A DNA stretch of 64,000 bases from Hyphomicrobiales bacterium (GCA_006844605.1 SPJN01000003.1:62001-126000), one strand, 5' to 3'; shown: positions 1 to 9,823, numbered from the stretch's first letter. Program-made: numbers and translations. The notes: generated by a model not told the origin, from the sequence alone.

Positions 1-1296
1 GCTATGGGCCGCCTGTTTGGCCAGCTACGTGGCGGACTGGGCCTAAGCGTGACAATCGTTGGTGCTTTGCTTGCTGCCTCGACCGGGATTGTCGGGGCGA
101 CAGTGGTAACAATGGGCATGATCTCGCTACCCACAATGTTGAAGCGTGGCTACGATCCCAAGCTCGCCACCGGCGCGATCAGCGCAGCAGGCACGTTGGG
201 GCAGATTATCCCCCCATCAATCGTGCTTGTCTTGCTTGGCGATGTAATCTCTACCGGTTATCAGCAGGCGCAATTGGAACAGGGCATTTTTTCGCCTGAA
301 ACGATGTCGGTTGGCGACCTGTTTGCAGGCGCACTTGTTCCCGGCTTAATGCTTGTCGGGCTTTATATGAGCTATCAGGTTATGATGGCGATATTCCGTC
401 CCGACAGCTCGCCCGCGCTACCTGCCGACGATATTACGGTAGAGGATGCCTTTGCCAAGGCGATTAAGGCATTGATTCCACCGATTGTGTTGATCGTGGC
501 CGTTCTCGGCTCCATCCTCGCCGGCATTGCGACCCCGACAGAGGCTGCCGCCGTTGGTGCAATGGGTGCGTTACTATTGGCGGCTTTTCGGCTGGACCAC
601 CACAATCATCTGCCCATCTATGGCGCTGGCATTGGCCTTATCCTACTGCTGGTCCTGACCAATATGCTCGACCTGCGAATTGGCCGTGACGAGGTTAGCG
701 GCATGGAACGTGCGGGGATGATTCTGGCCTATGTCAGCTGTGCATTGATGGTTGGCGGCGTGCTTATAGCGGCAATGCGCATATATCGAACGGGCGTTTT
801 AAGCTCAGTCATGCAGTCCACAACACAAGTCACATCGATGGTTTTTGTTATTTTGATCGGCGCCAGCCTGTTCAGCCTCGTCTTCCGGGGCTTGGGCGGT
901 GATGACACAGTACGGGATTTGTTGACGGACATGCCCGGCGGTGAATGGGGCGCGATTGCCATCGTCATGCTGGTCATGTTCATTCTGGGTTTCTTTCTGG
1001 ACTTTATCGAAATCACATTTGTGGTCGTGCCGATTGTGGCCCCGGTTCTATTGCAGATGGATATTAATCCGGTTTGGCTGGGCGTTATGATGGCGATCAA
1101 TCTACAAACCAGTTTCCTGACACCACCATTCGGCTTTGCCCTGTTTTATCTACGTGGTGTCGCGCCGCCTGAAATTCCGACCAGCACAATTTACAAGGGG
1201 GTTATTCCCTTTGTCTTGATCCAAATCCTCGCGCTGGGACTATTGGCCCTGTTCCCCGAGATTGCCACGACCCTGCCCGATCTGCTATTTGGCTGA
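1..1296 (+). CDS. TRAP transporter large permease (DctM family), 5' end cut by window edge
   Basis: This is the main membrane subunit of a tripartite ATP-independent periplasmic transporter, which imports organic acids or similar small anions with a sodium or proton gradient. The frame is open to the first base, so the true start lies upstream. The first visible stretch (GGLGLS, then a glycine-rich helix and GYDPKLATGAISAAGTLG before IIPPSI) matches DctM proteins at about residue 100, so roughly 90 N-terminal residues are missing. The visible part already has about 430 codons, while a normal DctM is about 425 residues in total. The excess is an insert at about visible residues 195-258 with two extra hydrophobic segments, a feature of the long DctM subgroup. 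The small permease and binding protein would be expected upstream. The substrate cannot be predicted. Confidence 0.9.
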   Translation, partial: AMGRLFGQLRGGLGLSVTIVGALLAASTGIVGATVVTMGMISLPTMLKRGYDPKLATGAISAAGTLGQIIPPSIVLVLLGDVISTGYQQAQLEQGIFSPETMSVGDLFAGALVPGLMLVGLYMSYQVMMAIFRPDSSPALPADDITVEDAFAKAIKALIPPIVLIVAVLGSILAGIATPTEAAAVGAMGALLLAAFRLDHHNHLPIYGAGIGLILLLVLTNMLDLRIGRDEVSGMERAGMILAYVSCALMVGGVLIAAMRIYRTGVLSSVMQSTTQVTSMVFVILIGASLFSLVFRGLGGDDTVRDLLTDMPGGEWGAIAIVMLVMFILGFFLDFIEITFVVVPIVAPVLLQMDINPVWLGVMMAINLQTSFLTPPFGFALFYLRGVAPPEIPTSTIYKGVIPFVLIQILALGLLALFPEIATTLPDLLFG

Positions 1297-1319
1297 TCGA
1301 ACAAGTAAAGGACAGGCTG

Positions 1320-1748
1320 ATGGCCACGTTTCCAAATGTAGAGGCAGCCCTGACTGCCATTAAGTTTAATGCCGACGGCATGGTTCCGGCCATTGCCCAG
1401 CAGTTCGACACGGGCGAAGTGTTGATGCTGGCCTGGGCAAACGAAGCGGCCATCCGCGACTGTTTTGAAAGCGGACGGGCTTGTTACTGGTCACGATCGC
1501 GGGATGAGTTGTGGCGCAAGGGCGATAGCTCAGGCAATACGCAAAAACTGATAGATTTCCGCATAGATTGTGATGGCGACACGGTTCTGATGTTGGTTGA
1601 TCAAAAAGGCCCCGCCTGTCACACGGATCGTCCCAACTGCTTTTTCACCAGCTATCTCACGAATCCCGCGACTGAACTGACGACCCCAATGGACAAGGGC
1701 ACAACGGCCCGCCCCGACTGGCGTGCAGGAGTGACCGATGCAGATTGA
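1320..1748 (+). CDS. hisI: Phosphoribosyl-AMP cyclohydrolase HisI
   Basis: HisI opens the adenine ring of phosphoribosyl-AMP in the third step of histidine synthesis, in the cytoplasm. The 142-residue protein is the usual length for the stand-alone enzyme, with no HisE domain fused. Visible family signatures are MLAWANEAA, the YWSRSRDELWRKGDSSG stretch that binds phosphoribosyl-AMP, the DCDGD metal site and the zinc-site cysteines in GPACHTDRPNCF. The gene lies 23 bp after the TRAP permease and its last 11 bp overlap the start of sufE, so hisI and sufE are probably translated from one message. No other his gene is present in the window. Confidence 0.95.
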   Translation: MATFPNVEAALTAIKFNADGMVPAIAQQFDTGEVLMLAWANEAAIRDCFESGRACYWSRSRDELWRKGDSSGNTQKLIDFRIDCDGDTVLMLVDQKGPACHTDRPNCFFTSYLTNPATELTTPMDKGTTARPDWRAGVTDAD

Positions 1749-2157
1749 TGAGTTGATTGAAAATTTCACCCTGTTTGATGATTGGGAAGATCGCTATCGC
1801 TATATCATCGAATTGGGCAAGGCATTACCCACGATGGATGAGGCGTTGAAAACCCCAGACAGCAAGGTCGAAGGCTGCACCAGTCAGGTCTGGTTTGTCG
1901 CGTCACCTGCAACCGATGACAATGGCAAAACAGTGCTGCATTTTATTGGCGATTCAGACGCTCATATCGTGCGCGGCCTGATCGCCATTCTGTTTGCTAT
2001 TCATGAAGGCAAATCACCTGATGACATCAAGACTATCGATGCAGAAGCGCATTTGAAAGACTTGGGGCTCGATCAGCACCTATCCCCCAGCCGCACCAAT
2101 GGGCTGTACGCCATGTTGGGACGGATCAGGGATATGGCAGACCGGCTTAGCGCCTGA
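1738..2157 (+). CDS. sufE: Cysteine desulfuration protein SufE
   Basis: SufE takes persulfide sulfur from a SufS-type cysteine desulfurase and passes it on for iron-sulfur cluster assembly in the cytoplasm. The protein has 139 residues, normal for the family. The acceptor cysteine is Cys47 in the motif [10 protein letters not shown], equivalent to E. coli Cys51. The C-terminal half holds the family pattern [10 protein letters not shown]. The gene starts inside the end of hisI (11 bp overlap). Its own 3' end overlaps the convergent parC stop by 11 bp, leaving no room for an intrinsic terminator. No other suf genes are in the window. Confidence 0.95.
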   Translation: MQIDELIENFTLFDDWEDRYRYIIELGKALPTMDEALKTPDSKVEGCTSQVWFVASPATDDNGKTVLHFIGDSDAHIVRGLIAILFAIHEGKSPDDIKTIDAEAHLKDLGLDQHLSPSRTNGLYAMLGRIRDMADRLSA

Positions 2158-4417
2158 ACCTGTTGGACCGGGGGAACCCACGCGGCACCATGCGGCCCGC
2201 CTGTGCCCGCTTGCCCAGCCAGTCACGCAAATCTTCATACTTATAGGCACGCCCGGCGGCGTCCTGCCATTCCAGCCCCGCCTTAAAGTTCAGGGTTGTC
2301 ACGTCTGACAGACCGCCATCCTTATATCTTTGCAGCATGACACCCTTGCCGCGCGTCATCGCCGGCAATTCCTCAAGCGGGAAAACCAGCATCTTGCGGT
2401 TTTCACCAACAATCGCAGCATAGTCGGCACCATCGCCAATGGCATGGCATACGCGCGCTTCGACATCGCCCTTTACGTTCAAGACCTGCTTGCCGTTTTT
2501 GGTTTGGGCTATCACGTCCTTTTCCTGAACGATAAAGCCGTGACCGGCGGTAGACGCGACCAGCAACTTCCGTTCCGGGTCATGGGGCGTCAGGCTGACA
2601 ATATCCTGATCATTCCCCAAATCAATTATCAGGCGAATAGGCTCCCCATGGCCGCGACCACCGGGCAGCTTATCGATGCCGATGGTATAAAATCGCCCAT
2701 TTGTGCCAAACAGGATCAGCTTGTCCGTTGTCTCAGCCTCAATAACAAAACGGGCGCGGTCACCTTCTTTATATTTCAGATCGTCCGTTTTCTGACCATG
2801 CCCCTTCAGGGTACGTATCCACCCCTTGTCAGAGCAGATAATGGTCACAGGCTCTTTTTCGATCATGGCCTCAAGTGGCATGATTTCAGCTGCTGCCGGT
2901 GCCTCGGCAAAATTCGTGCGCCGTGTCCCCAGCCCAGATTTCGCCCCAAATTTTTCTTTAAGGCCCTTTAATTCATCTGCGATATGACTGCGTTGCTTGT
3001 CGTCAGATTTAAGCAAGGCATTAAGCGCCTTTTGCTCTGCCTTCAGTTCCTTATGTTCGGTCCTGATCTCAAACTCTTCCAACTTACGCAATGACCGCAG
3101 GCGCATATTCAAAATAGCTTCAGCCTGCACGTCATTCAGCTTGAACGCCTTCATCAGTTCTTTTTTCGGCTCATCCTCTTCACGGATAATTCTAATCACC
3201 TCATCAAGATTGAGGTAGGCAATCAAATAGCCGTCCAAAAGCTCCAGCCGCTTGGCGATTTTGTCCAAACGGAACTTGGTTTTCCGTATCAGCACTTCCT
3301 GCCGATGTTCCAAAAACGCCAGCAGTGCGTCGCGCAATGACATCACAACGGGAACGTGGTTTTTGTCCAAAACGTTCAGGTTCAGCGATATCCGGTTTTC
3401 CAAATCAGATAGGCGGAACAATTGTTCCATCAACATGGCCGGTTCGACATTGCGATTGCGCGGCTCCAGCACCAGTCGGATATCTTCGGCAGATTCATCA
3501 CGCACATCGGCCAATATCGGCAGACGCTTGGCATTGATCAATTCAGCAATTTTTTCGATCAAGCGTGATTTCTGAACCTGATAGGGAATTTCAGTCACAA
3601 CAATTTGCCATGTCCCACGGCCCAGATCTTCAACTTCCCACTTGGCCCGCACACGGAACCCGCCACGGCCTGTTTTATAGGCTTCGACAATTTGGTCGTG
3701 CGGCTCTACCAATGTGCCACCGGTTGGGAAATCCGGTCCGGGGATCAAATCAACCAGCTTGTCGATTGACGCATTCGGGTGCTTCAACAAGTGCAGCAAC
3801 CCATCGGCCAATTCACCAACATTATGGGGCGGAATATTGGTTGCCATCCCCACGGCGATACCGCTGGCGCCATTCGCCAAAAGGTTGGGGAATGCAGCAG
3901 GAAGGACTTCAGGCTCCTGCTCCTCACCATCATAGGTTTCGCGGAAATCAACAGTGTCCTGATCGATGTCGTTCAGCAACGCCTCCGCAATGGCGGTCAG
4001 GCGGGCCTCCGTATACCGCATGGCCGCTGCGCCATCACCGTCAATATTGCCGAAATTGCCTTGCCCATCAATCAACGGGAAGCGCACGGAAAAGTCCTGC
4101 GCCAAGCGCACAAGCGCGTCATAGACCGCCTGATCACCATGCGGGTGATATTTACCAATGACATCACCAACCACACGCGCCGATTTCTTGAACCCCGAAT
4201 TAGGGTCAAGTTTCAGCTGCTGCATGGCAAACAATAGACGCCTGTGAACAGGTTTCAGCCCGTCACGCACATCAGGCAATGCCCGGTGCATAATGGTTGA
4301 TAAAGCATAGGCGAGATAACGTTCCGACAATGCTTCTTGAAAGCCGGTTTGTTCGATCACTTCGTTGATCGGTTGCTCAGTCTTTTTGTTGCCGGATTTG
4401 CGGGGTTTGCGCGCCAT
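2147..4417 (-). CDS. parC: DNA topoisomerase IV subunit A ParC
   Basis: ParC is the DNA-cleaving and rejoining subunit of topoisomerase IV, which separates linked daughter chromosomes. The protein has 756 residues, normal for ParC and shorter than the gyrA product of this window (939 residues). The breakage-reunion domain fills roughly residues 20-490. The catalytic tyrosine is Tyr135 in [10 protein letters not shown]. The canonical GyrA box (QRRGGKG) is absent, as expected for ParC. The quinolone-determining segment reads [12 protein letters not shown] (91-102), so Gln96 sits where E. coli ParC has Ser80, and Asp100 where it has Glu84. The gene follows recO on the same strand after a 60 bp gap. 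The partner parE is not in the window. Confidence 0.95.
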   Translation of the reverse strand: MARKPRKSGNKKTEQPINEVIEQTGFQEALSERYLAYALSTIMHRALPDVRDGLKPVHRRLLFAMQQLKLDPNSGFKKSARVVGDVIGKYHPHGDQAVYDALVRLAQDFSVRFPLIDGQGNFGNIDGDGAAAMRYTEARLTAIAEALLNDIDQDTVDFRETYDGEEQEPEVLPAAFPNLLANGASGIAVGMATNIPPHNVGELADGLLHLLKHPNASIDKLVDLIPGPDFPTGGTLVEPHDQIVEAYKTGRGGFRVRAKWEVEDLGRGTWQIVVTEIPYQVQKSRLIEKIAELINAKRLPILADVRDESAEDIRLVLEPRNRNVEPAMLMEQLFRLSDLENRISLNLNVLDKNHVPVVMSLRDALLAFLEHRQEVLIRKTKFRLDKIAKRLELLDGYLIAYLNLDEVIRIIREEDEPKKELMKAFKLNDVQAEAILNMRLRSLRKLEEFEIRTEHKELKAEQKALNALLKSDDKQRSHIADELKGLKEKFGAKSGLGTRRTNFAEAPAAAEIMPLEAMIEKEPVTIICSDKGWIRTLKGHGQKTDDLKYKEGDRARFVIEAETTDKLILFGTNGRFYTIGIDKLPGGRGHGEPIRLIIDLGNDQDIVSLTPHDPERKLLVASTAGHGFIVQEKDVIAQTKNGKQVLNVKGDVEARVCHAIGDGADYAAIVGENRKMLVFPLEELPAMTRGKGVMLQRYKDGGLSDVTTLNFKAGLEWQDAAGRAYKYEDLRDWLGKRAQAGRMVPRGFPRSNRFRR

Positions 4418-4477
4418 GTAGCGGGCCTTTATTCATGAAAATCAGAATCGCACCAATATAGCTGATTCGCGCCTGAT

Positions 4478-5221
4478 TTAGGCAGATTCCTTGTCCCAAT
4501 CTGCTTGCGCCAAACGATCCAGCATCCGATCGCGCGCCTTTGGCAAATGCTTGTCAGCGGGGCCTAAAACATGGGCGTTCAGAAAATGTCCCGTCAAACG
4601 AAAGCCGGACAAAAGCTCTTCATAATCAGGTATATGCGCGCGATTGTTAAGGAATTGGGGCAACGGCAACAGCCGTTCCTTATAGGGTGCCGCCACCTCC
4701 GTACTGACCGCACGTCCCGTATTCGGCGACACATGGGTTAACCCATCAACCACGCCGGTAACGGCACAGGCGGACAGGTCAAGGCCATAGCCAAGTTCCT
4801 GCAATAATCCCAATTCAAACTGCACCAGACCGATAGGCCATAATGGCGTTTCATCCATTGAATCAAGCACAGCTGATAGAGCGTCATAAATAGCTGGATG
4901 GGCTTCACGCTCAGGCATGGTTTGTTGCACAAGGGCACAGACCGCGGTCAATCCGGCCAAGCGCACCTGATCCGACAGGTGACGGGCCGCCCGATCTTTA
5001 ACAGGTTCTATCGATAGATTACCAAGTTGATCAGCCAACCGGGCGCGCCATGTGGCGTCAATTTCATTGCCCGGCTGTAATATGCCCCGCAACCGCTTGC
5101 CCCGTCCACCGCGTACCAAACCGGCATAACGGCCATGACCGCGGGTCAGGACATGGGCAATGGTACTGGTTTCGCCATAAGGACGGCAATCAAGAATTAC
5201 TGCTGATTGCCGCCATTCCAT
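4478..5221 (-). CDS. recO: DNA repair protein RecO
   Basis: RecO works with RecF and RecR to load RecA on SSB-coated gaps and anneals complementary strands. The 247-residue protein begins with the N-terminal OB-fold signature MEWRQSAVILDCRPYGETS followed by LTRGHGRYAGLVRGG. The C-terminal part carries the alphaproteobacterial pattern LSACAVTG and HVSPNTGRAVS; the four-cysteine zinc finger found in some RecO proteins is not visible. The gene sits between the Pmp3-like peptide gene and parC on one strand, in the familiar era-recO-parC order. Confidence 0.95.
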   Translation of the reverse strand: MEWRQSAVILDCRPYGETSTIAHVLTRGHGRYAGLVRGGRGKRLRGILQPGNEIDATWRARLADQLGNLSIEPVKDRAARHLSDQVRLAGLTAVCALVQQTMPEREAHPAIYDALSAVLDSMDETPLWPIGLVQFELGLLQELGYGLDLSACAVTGVVDGLTHVSPNTGRAVSTEVAAPYKERLLPLPQFLNNRAHIPDYEELLSGFRLTGHFLNAHVLGPADKHLPKARDRMLDRLAQADWDKESA

Positions 5222-5237
5222 AGCGTTCTACAGCCTC

Positions 5238-5432
5238 TTAATCACCAAGACCGGCATTGGCGATCTTTTGATCCGTATTATAATTGTTCAATGCCCAAAC
5301 GGCCCAGATCGCGGCTGGGATCCAGCCAATCAACGTGGCCTGCAGGATCAGACACAAAATGCCCTGAACCGGGCGACCAATGGTGAAAAACACAAGCCAA
5401 GGCAATAGCAGGGCCAAAATCAATCGAATCAT
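5238..5432 (-). CDS. Small membrane protein of the Pmp3/YqaE (UPF0057) type
   Basis: This 64-residue protein is almost entirely two hydrophobic helices (about residues 3-24 and 27-48) with a short polar tail. The pattern ALLLPWLVFFTIGRP then LIGWIPAAIWAVWAL matches the Pmp3/YqaE proteolipid family, whose members sit in the inner membrane and in yeast affect membrane potential and salt tolerance. The second Pro of the family's usual PP pair is replaced by Trp. It lies between era and recO on the same strand, 36 bp after era and 16 bp before recO, so it is probably part of that transcript. Its biochemical role is not known. Confidence 0.75.
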   Translation of the reverse strand: MIRLILALLLPWLVFFTIGRPVQGILCLILQATLIGWIPAAIWAVWALNNYNTDQKIANAGLGD

Positions 5433-5468
5433 AGCAAGCTCCTCTTCTCAATATCTAGAATATGGGGA

Positions 5469-6401
5469 TTAACCCAGAATATCCAAGCCGATTTCCCGCA
5501 GGCGCGCCTGCTCCTCGGCCCATTTTTCGCGGACTTTTACATGGATGAAAAGATGAACACGATGCCCCAGAAGCGATTCAAGCTCCTTCCGGGACTCTGC
5601 GCCGATCGATTTCAACGTCTGCCCGCCCTTTCCCACAATAATGGGTTTTTGGCTTTCTCGATCCACAAAGATCGTTTGGTCAATGCGAACAGACCCATCG
5701 TCCCTCGATTCCCACTGTTCTGTTTCAACGGTTGAGGCATAGGGCAATTCCTTATGCAAACGCAGATACAGCTTTTCACGCGTTATTTCCGCCGCCAACA
5801 AACGCTGGGGCATATCGGACAATGTGTCGGGATCAAAATGCCATGGACTTAGCGGCATATGTTCACCACACCATTCCAACAGGTCAGAAACACCGTCCCC
5901 ATTCAGGGCAGAAATCATAAAGATATCATCCGCGATACCGGTTTCATCGCAGGCATGGGCAAGGGCCAAAAGCTCATCCCGTTTAACCGTATCAACCTTG
6001 TTCAGGGCAATGGCAATCGGCTTCTTGGCATTCGCCTTTGATTTGGCCAGCCCCTCAATAATTTTAAGGGAGCCTTCTTCCAAGCCACGCGCTGCATCAA
6101 TCATCAACACAATAACATCAGCCTCACCCGCCTCGCCCCACGCGGTTGAAACCATCGCGCGGTCAAGCATCCGACGTGGCTTAAAAATACCGGGGGTGTC
6201 GACCATCACCAGTTGCACAGGCCCCTGCATAACGATGCCGCGCACGCGCGCCCGTGTCGTCTGAACCTTGTGGGTGACGATTGACACTTTCGCGCCAACC
6301 AGCTGGTTGATCAAAGTTGACTTGCCGCTGTTCGGCACGCCGATCAGAGCGACAAAGCCGCATTTTGTTTCGGCGGTACTGTGACCGGCAATTTCTGTCA
6401 T
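5469..6401 (-). CDS. era: GTPase Era
   Basis: Era is an essential GTPase that binds the 3' end of 16S rRNA and helps assemble the 30S subunit. The 310-residue protein has G1 GVPNSGKS (21-28), the G3 motif DTPG (68-71) and G4 NKVD (134-137). A C-terminal KH domain (about 220-310) holds the RNA-binding loop VGKGGQTLKSIG. The start codon overlaps the rnc stop by 4 bp (ATGA), which implies translational coupling with RNase III, the enzyme that cuts the rRNA precursor. Confidence 0.97.
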   Translation of the reverse strand: MTEIAGHSTAETKCGFVALIGVPNSGKSTLINQLVGAKVSIVTHKVQTTRARVRGIVMQGPVQLVMVDTPGIFKPRRMLDRAMVSTAWGEAGEADVIVLMIDAARGLEEGSLKIIEGLAKSKANAKKPIAIALNKVDTVKRDELLALAHACDETGIADDIFMISALNGDGVSDLLEWCGEHMPLSPWHFDPDTLSDMPQRLLAAEITREKLYLRLHKELPYASTVETEQWESRDDGSVRIDQTIFVDRESQKPIIVGKGGQTLKSIGAESRKELESLLGHRVHLFIHVKVREKWAEEQARLREIGLDILG

Positions 6402-7090
6402 TCTTCTTCCTGTTCTACGGAATGCTGTTTCAAAAAGGCTGTAGCGGCGGCCTGTTCGCCCTTGCGTTTTGAGGAACCCTTGGCGGCAACCGCCTCATAC
6501 CCCTCAACCGCGACTGAGATAACGAATGCCGGCGCATGATCCGGTCCGGTTTGTTCTGCAACTTCATAATGCGGCAACGGCAAACCCAACCCTTGCGCCC
6601 ATTCCTGCAACGCCGTCTTGGAATCCCGCCTGACACCGCTGGTTTCTTCAAAGCGTGGCAACCAGTGGCGTTCAAACAAGTACATGATAGCGTCGGTGCC
6701 ACCATCCAAATAAAGCGCGCCCAACAATGCTTCGCACGCATTGGCCAGCAAGGCGCTTTTGACCTGCCCTGCCCCAGTCGGCTGTTCCGACTTACCAAGG
6801 CGCAAATAGTCACCAAGCTTGATTTCACGGGCAACCGCAGCACAGGTGGGACGGCAAATCAGCGTGTTGTAGCGGCGGGCCAATGCCCCTTCCCGATCAA
6901 AGGGAAAGCGTTTCAGCAACTCGTCAGAAACCATCAGCCCCAACACCCGGTCGCCCAGAAATTCCAACCGCTCATTATCCGTCCCACGGGCCTTGCCGTG
7001 ATAGGATGAATGGGTCAGTGCCTCAACCAACAAGCTGGGGTCATTGAACTGATAGCCGATAACACGCTGCAGTTTAATAATGTCCGACAT
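6398..7090 (-). CDS. rnc: Ribonuclease III
   Basis: RNase III cuts double-stranded RNA, including rRNA precursors and structured mRNAs. The 230-residue protein has the signature NERLEFLGD (39-47), with Glu40 and Asp47 matching E. coli Glu38 and Asp45. A C-terminal double-stranded RNA-binding domain follows (about 155-225, ending KGSSKRKGEQAAATAFL). The second metal-binding stretch reads LLANACEALLGALYLD: Glu120 matches E. coli Glu117, but Asn117 replaces the Asp114 ligand. The codon on the coding strand is AAT, so the residue is read directly. The gene lies between lepB (10 bp gap) and era (4 bp overlap), the normal lepB-rnc-era order. Confidence 0.95.
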   Translation of the reverse strand: MSDIIKLQRVIGYQFNDPSLLVEALTHSSYHGKARGTDNERLEFLGDRVLGLMVSDELLKRFPFDREGALARRYNTLICRPTCAAVAREIKLGDYLRLGKSEQPTGAGQVKSALLANACEALLGALYLDGGTDAIMYLFERHWLPRFEETSGVRRDSKTALQEWAQGLGLPLPHYEVAEQTGPDHAPAFVISVAVEGYEAVAAKGSSKRKGEQAAATAFLKQHSVEQEEE

Positions 7091-7100
7091 AATGTTCGCC

Positions 7101-7883
7101 TTAACCTTCGGGCGACCGATAAGTCAGGCTTTCAAACATCCGTTCGGGACGCCAATCCCAAAACTTCCAGAAACTGCCGCCCTTGGCGACTGAGATCCAG
7201 CGATAAGTTGCCTTGCCGACCAAATCTTCTGCAGGAACGAAGCTCAACCCATTTGCGTAGCGGCTATCGGCAGAATTATCCCGATTGTCACCCATCATAA
7301 AATAGTGCCCCTCCGGGACAATATAAACGGGGGTATCGTCAGAGACGTAATTCGCCTCAAGATCCAACACTTCATAGGACACGCCATTGGGCAGTGTTTC
7401 AATGAACCGCGCCACCGGAAATTCCATCCCATTACGCTGCTGCCAATAATCAAAATTATTGATGCGCGTTTTCTGCACCGGCTGACCATTGATAAACAAC
7501 TGTCCCTGACGCATTTGAATGCTGTCGCCGGGCAATCCGATTACACGCTTGATGAAATCGATATAATTGGCGTGATGGGCCTTAAACACGGCGACATCAC
7601 CGCGTTCAGGTTGGGAGCCAAAAACGCGCCCTTCAAACACCGGCGGGCGAAACGGGAATGAGCTGCGGCTATACCCATAGGACCATTTTTCAACAAACAA
7701 ATAGTCGCCGACCTGCAAGGTTGGCACCATTGATTGTGAAGGAATGGAATAGGGTTGAAAAATAAAGCTGCGGAAGAATACAGCAATTAAAACGGCTACC
7801 AAAATGGTCCGCACCCATTCACCCAGCCAGCCTGCTTCGTTCTGCTTTCCGGCCCTTGGTTCTGTTGGTGCCATTTCACTCAT
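7101..7883 (-). CDS. lepB: Signal peptidase I LepB
   Basis: LepB removes signal peptides from exported proteins at the outer face of the inner membrane. The 260-residue protein has a short cytoplasmic head, one transmembrane helix (about 24-43), then the catalytic motif IPSQSMVPTL with nucleophile Ser51. The general base is Lys112 in FIKRVIGLPGD. The later box GDNRDNSADSR is also present. A single N-terminal membrane span is typical of alphaproteobacterial LepB, whereas E. coli has two. The gene follows acpS and precedes rnc on the same strand. Two in-frame ATG codons, at 7883 and 7874, are possible starts. Confidence 0.95.
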   Translation of the reverse strand: MSEMAPTEPRAGKQNEAGWLGEWVRTILVAVLIAVFFRSFIFQPYSIPSQSMVPTLQVGDYLFVEKWSYGYSRSSFPFRPPVFEGRVFGSQPERGDVAVFKAHHANYIDFIKRVIGLPGDSIQMRQGQLFINGQPVQKTRINNFDYWQQRNGMEFPVARFIETLPNGVSYEVLDLEANYVSDDTPVYIVPEGHYFMMGDNRDNSADSRYANGLSFVPAEDLVGKATYRWISVAKGGSFWKFWDWRPERMFESLTYRSPEG

Positions 7884-7955
7884 TCTCTAATTCCGTGTGC
7901 GATGCCTAGATTTCGTGCCGATAAGGCCCGTGGCGCACAAAATTGTCAACCGGAC

Positions 7956-8399
7956 TTATTGGCCGATCGGCCAGCTTAAACCCGCATTTTCCGCATATTC
8001 CTGCGGAATTGCGGTAATCAGTACGATTGCCTGCGCCCAAGGGTCATCATCAGTAATCGTCAGGGAAATCTGCGGCACAAACCCATCAGGCGTGATTTTG
8101 CGTAATCGAGCGGCCGCCCCATTATGCAACCACATGGTCGGTGCCCCTGAAGGCAAATTGCGCACTTCCATATCGCGCCAAAAAACCCCTTGCCGAAAAC
8201 CGGTGCCCAACGCCTTTGAGCAGGCCTCTTTCGCGGCATAGCGTTTGGCATAGGAATGGGCACGATTACGGCGCTTGTCCGACTTCGCGCGTTCCACATC
8301 TGAATAGACACGATTTGTAAACCGATCTCCAAAACGCTCCAGCGTATTGGCAATGCGCGGAATACGGATCATATCAAGGCCCTGACCAATGATGATCAT
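7956..8399 (-). CDS. acpS: Holo-[acyl-carrier-protein] synthase AcpS
   Basis: AcpS transfers the phosphopantetheine arm from CoA to apo-acyl-carrier protein, which starts fatty acid synthesis. I place the start at the ATG at 8399, one base after the pdxJ stop. It gives the normal beginning [12 protein letters not shown], with the metal ligand Asp9; an in-frame start 13 codons upstream lies inside pdxJ. The protein has 147 residues. The second metal ligand is the Glu in [13 protein letters not shown]. The substrate-side stretch NGAAARL and the strand [18 protein letters not shown] complete the fold. It lies in the pdxJ-acpS-lepB order common in proteobacteria. Confidence 0.95.
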   Translation of the reverse strand: MIIIGQGLDMIRIPRIANTLERFGDRFTNRVYSDVERAKSDKRRNRAHSYAKRYAAKEACSKALGTGFRQGVFWRDMEVRNLPSGAPTMWLHNGAAARLRKITPDGFVPQISLTITDDDPWAQAIVLITAIPQEYAENAGLSWPIGQ

Positions 8400-8400
8400 G

Positions 8401-9198
8401 TCAGCCTGCCTCGCTTTCCAATGTTGCGCGCCCTTCATCCATCAAGGTGCGCATGGTGCGAATAGCCTCGGCAAAACCGATAAAAATCGCCTCCCCCACC
8501 AAGAAATGCCCGATATTCAACTCAACAACTTCCGGTAAAGCTGATGCAAATTTTACGGTGTCGAATGACAATCCGTGACCGGCATGAACTTCAAGGCCCA
8601 AACCATGCGCCTGTATCGCGGCATGGCGCAATCGATCCTCTTCACGCCGGGCGGCCAATTCGTCCCCTTCTGCCAAGGCATCGCAATAGGCACCGACATG
8701 AAGTTCGACCACATCAGCACCCAGCGCCTTGGCAACCGCAAGTTGAACAGGATCTGCATCCACGAACAAAGACACGCGCGCGCCTGAGTCCCCCAATTGC
8801 CTGACAAACGGTGCCAGATGATTGTGCCCTGCGGCAACGTCAAGGCCACCCTCCGTCGTTAGTTCCTGACGCTTTTCAGGGACGAGGCAAACCGCATGAG
8901 GCCGATGCCGTAACGCAATGTCGAGCATTTCGTCAGTCGCTGCCATTTCAAGGTTCAGTGGCAGGTCAATCTCATTCACCAATGATTCAATATCGGAATC
9001 GGCAATGTGACGACGGTCTTCGCGTAAATGGGCCGTGATGCCATCGGCACCAGCCTCAGCCGCGATGCGGGCTGCGCGCAACGGATCAGGATGACGCCCG
9101 CCACGGGCATTTCTGATCGTGGCAACATGATCAATATTGACGCCTAACCGCAAAGGACCGACCGGCTGTTGCTTCTGTGCGTTTTTACTAGCTGTCAT
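8401..9198 (-). CDS. pdxJ: Pyridoxine 5'-phosphate synthase PdxJ
   Basis: PdxJ condenses 1-deoxyxylulose 5-phosphate with 3-amino-2-oxopropyl phosphate to make pyridoxine 5'-phosphate, the last ring-forming step of vitamin B6 synthesis. The 265-residue TIM-barrel protein shows the family signature [17 protein letters not shown] and [17 protein letters not shown], then [10 protein letters not shown] and [18 protein letters not shown], and ends with [14 protein letters not shown] around the phosphate site. The first 11 bp overlap the end of the upstream DUF2062 gene, and its stop lies one base before acpS, so all three are probably one transcript. Confidence 0.97.
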   Translation of the reverse strand: MTASKNAQKQQPVGPLRLGVNIDHVATIRNARGGRHPDPLRAARIAAEAGADGITAHLREDRRHIADSDIESLVNEIDLPLNLEMAATDEMLDIALRHRPHAVCLVPEKRQELTTEGGLDVAAGHNHLAPFVRQLGDSGARVSLFVDADPVQLAVAKALGADVVELHVGAYCDALAEGDELAARREEDRLRHAAIQAHGLGLEVHAGHGLSFDTVKFASALPEVVELNIGHFLVGEAIFIGFAEAIRTMRTLMDEGRATLESEAG

Positions 9199-9799
9199 TT
9201 GCCATCTCCGTCATTTCTGCGGCCTTTTTGGTCCGGTGCGTCTTGCGCCTGTTTTCAATTTTGGCACGTCTGCGCAACTGATAGGTCGCCACAACCGGAC
9301 GCATAATCGCATAGCTCACAACAGCCGCGATCAGGCCGGCAGGTATGGAACCGATCAACATGGGCACAAAAATATCGGTAATCCGTTCCCACATACCCGG
9401 TTCTGTAGACATAATCAGGTTTTCGGGGGCCAAATCGCCTTCTTTGATCAATTCATTGGTTTCACGCCCCAAAAGCGCGTGCCCCCAGCGATAGGTCAGA
9501 AACCATAGGGCTGGGAACGTCCAAGGATTTCCAACAAATGTGCCAATTGCACTGGCAATGATTGACCCACCTACGATCCAAGCAAACAATCCACCCAACA
9601 GAAAGTGAAACCCGATAAAGGGTGTGCAGGAAATAAAGGCACCGCAAGCGAAGCCCAAGGCAATCACATGAGGCGTGCCGGGAAGCCGCTGCAAACGCAA
9701 TTGTGCATAGCGCAATAAGCGCCCAATCCCACTTTTCGGGACCAGAATATCACGCGCCTTTTGCGTCAGCGTAATCGGATGGCGGCGGCCAAACGGCAT
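9188..9799 (-). CDS. DUF2062 domain membrane protein
   Basis: This 203-residue protein of unknown function carries a DUF2062 domain, recognised by [31 protein letters not shown] helices and the [15 protein letters not shown] motif. Three or four membrane helices are visible: about residues 45-62, 64-90, 92-115 and 150-172. The C-terminus is basic and cytoplasmic in appearance ([18 protein letters not shown]). DUF2062 proteins sit next to pdxJ in many alphaproteobacteria, as here, where the two genes overlap by 11 bp. I see no catalytic motif and assign no function. Confidence 0.85.
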   Translation of the reverse strand: MPFGRRHPITLTQKARDILVPKSGIGRLLRYAQLRLQRLPGTPHVIALGFACGAFISCTPFIGFHFLLGGLFAWIVGGSIIASAIGTFVGNPWTFPALWFLTYRWGHALLGRETNELIKEGDLAPENLIMSTEPGMWERITDIFVPMLIGSIPAGLIAAVVSYAIMRPVVATYQLRRRAKIENRRKTHRTKKAAEMTEMANDS

Positions 9800-9823
9800 A
9801 CTGTCTTCTTCCTTATAGCCCTG

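Noticed and set aside
3565..4161. Long plus-strand open frame opposite parC
   Set aside because: It lacks any family resemblance and mirrors parC codon structure; it is a shadow frame, like the many others opposite mfd, gyrA, uvrA and valS.
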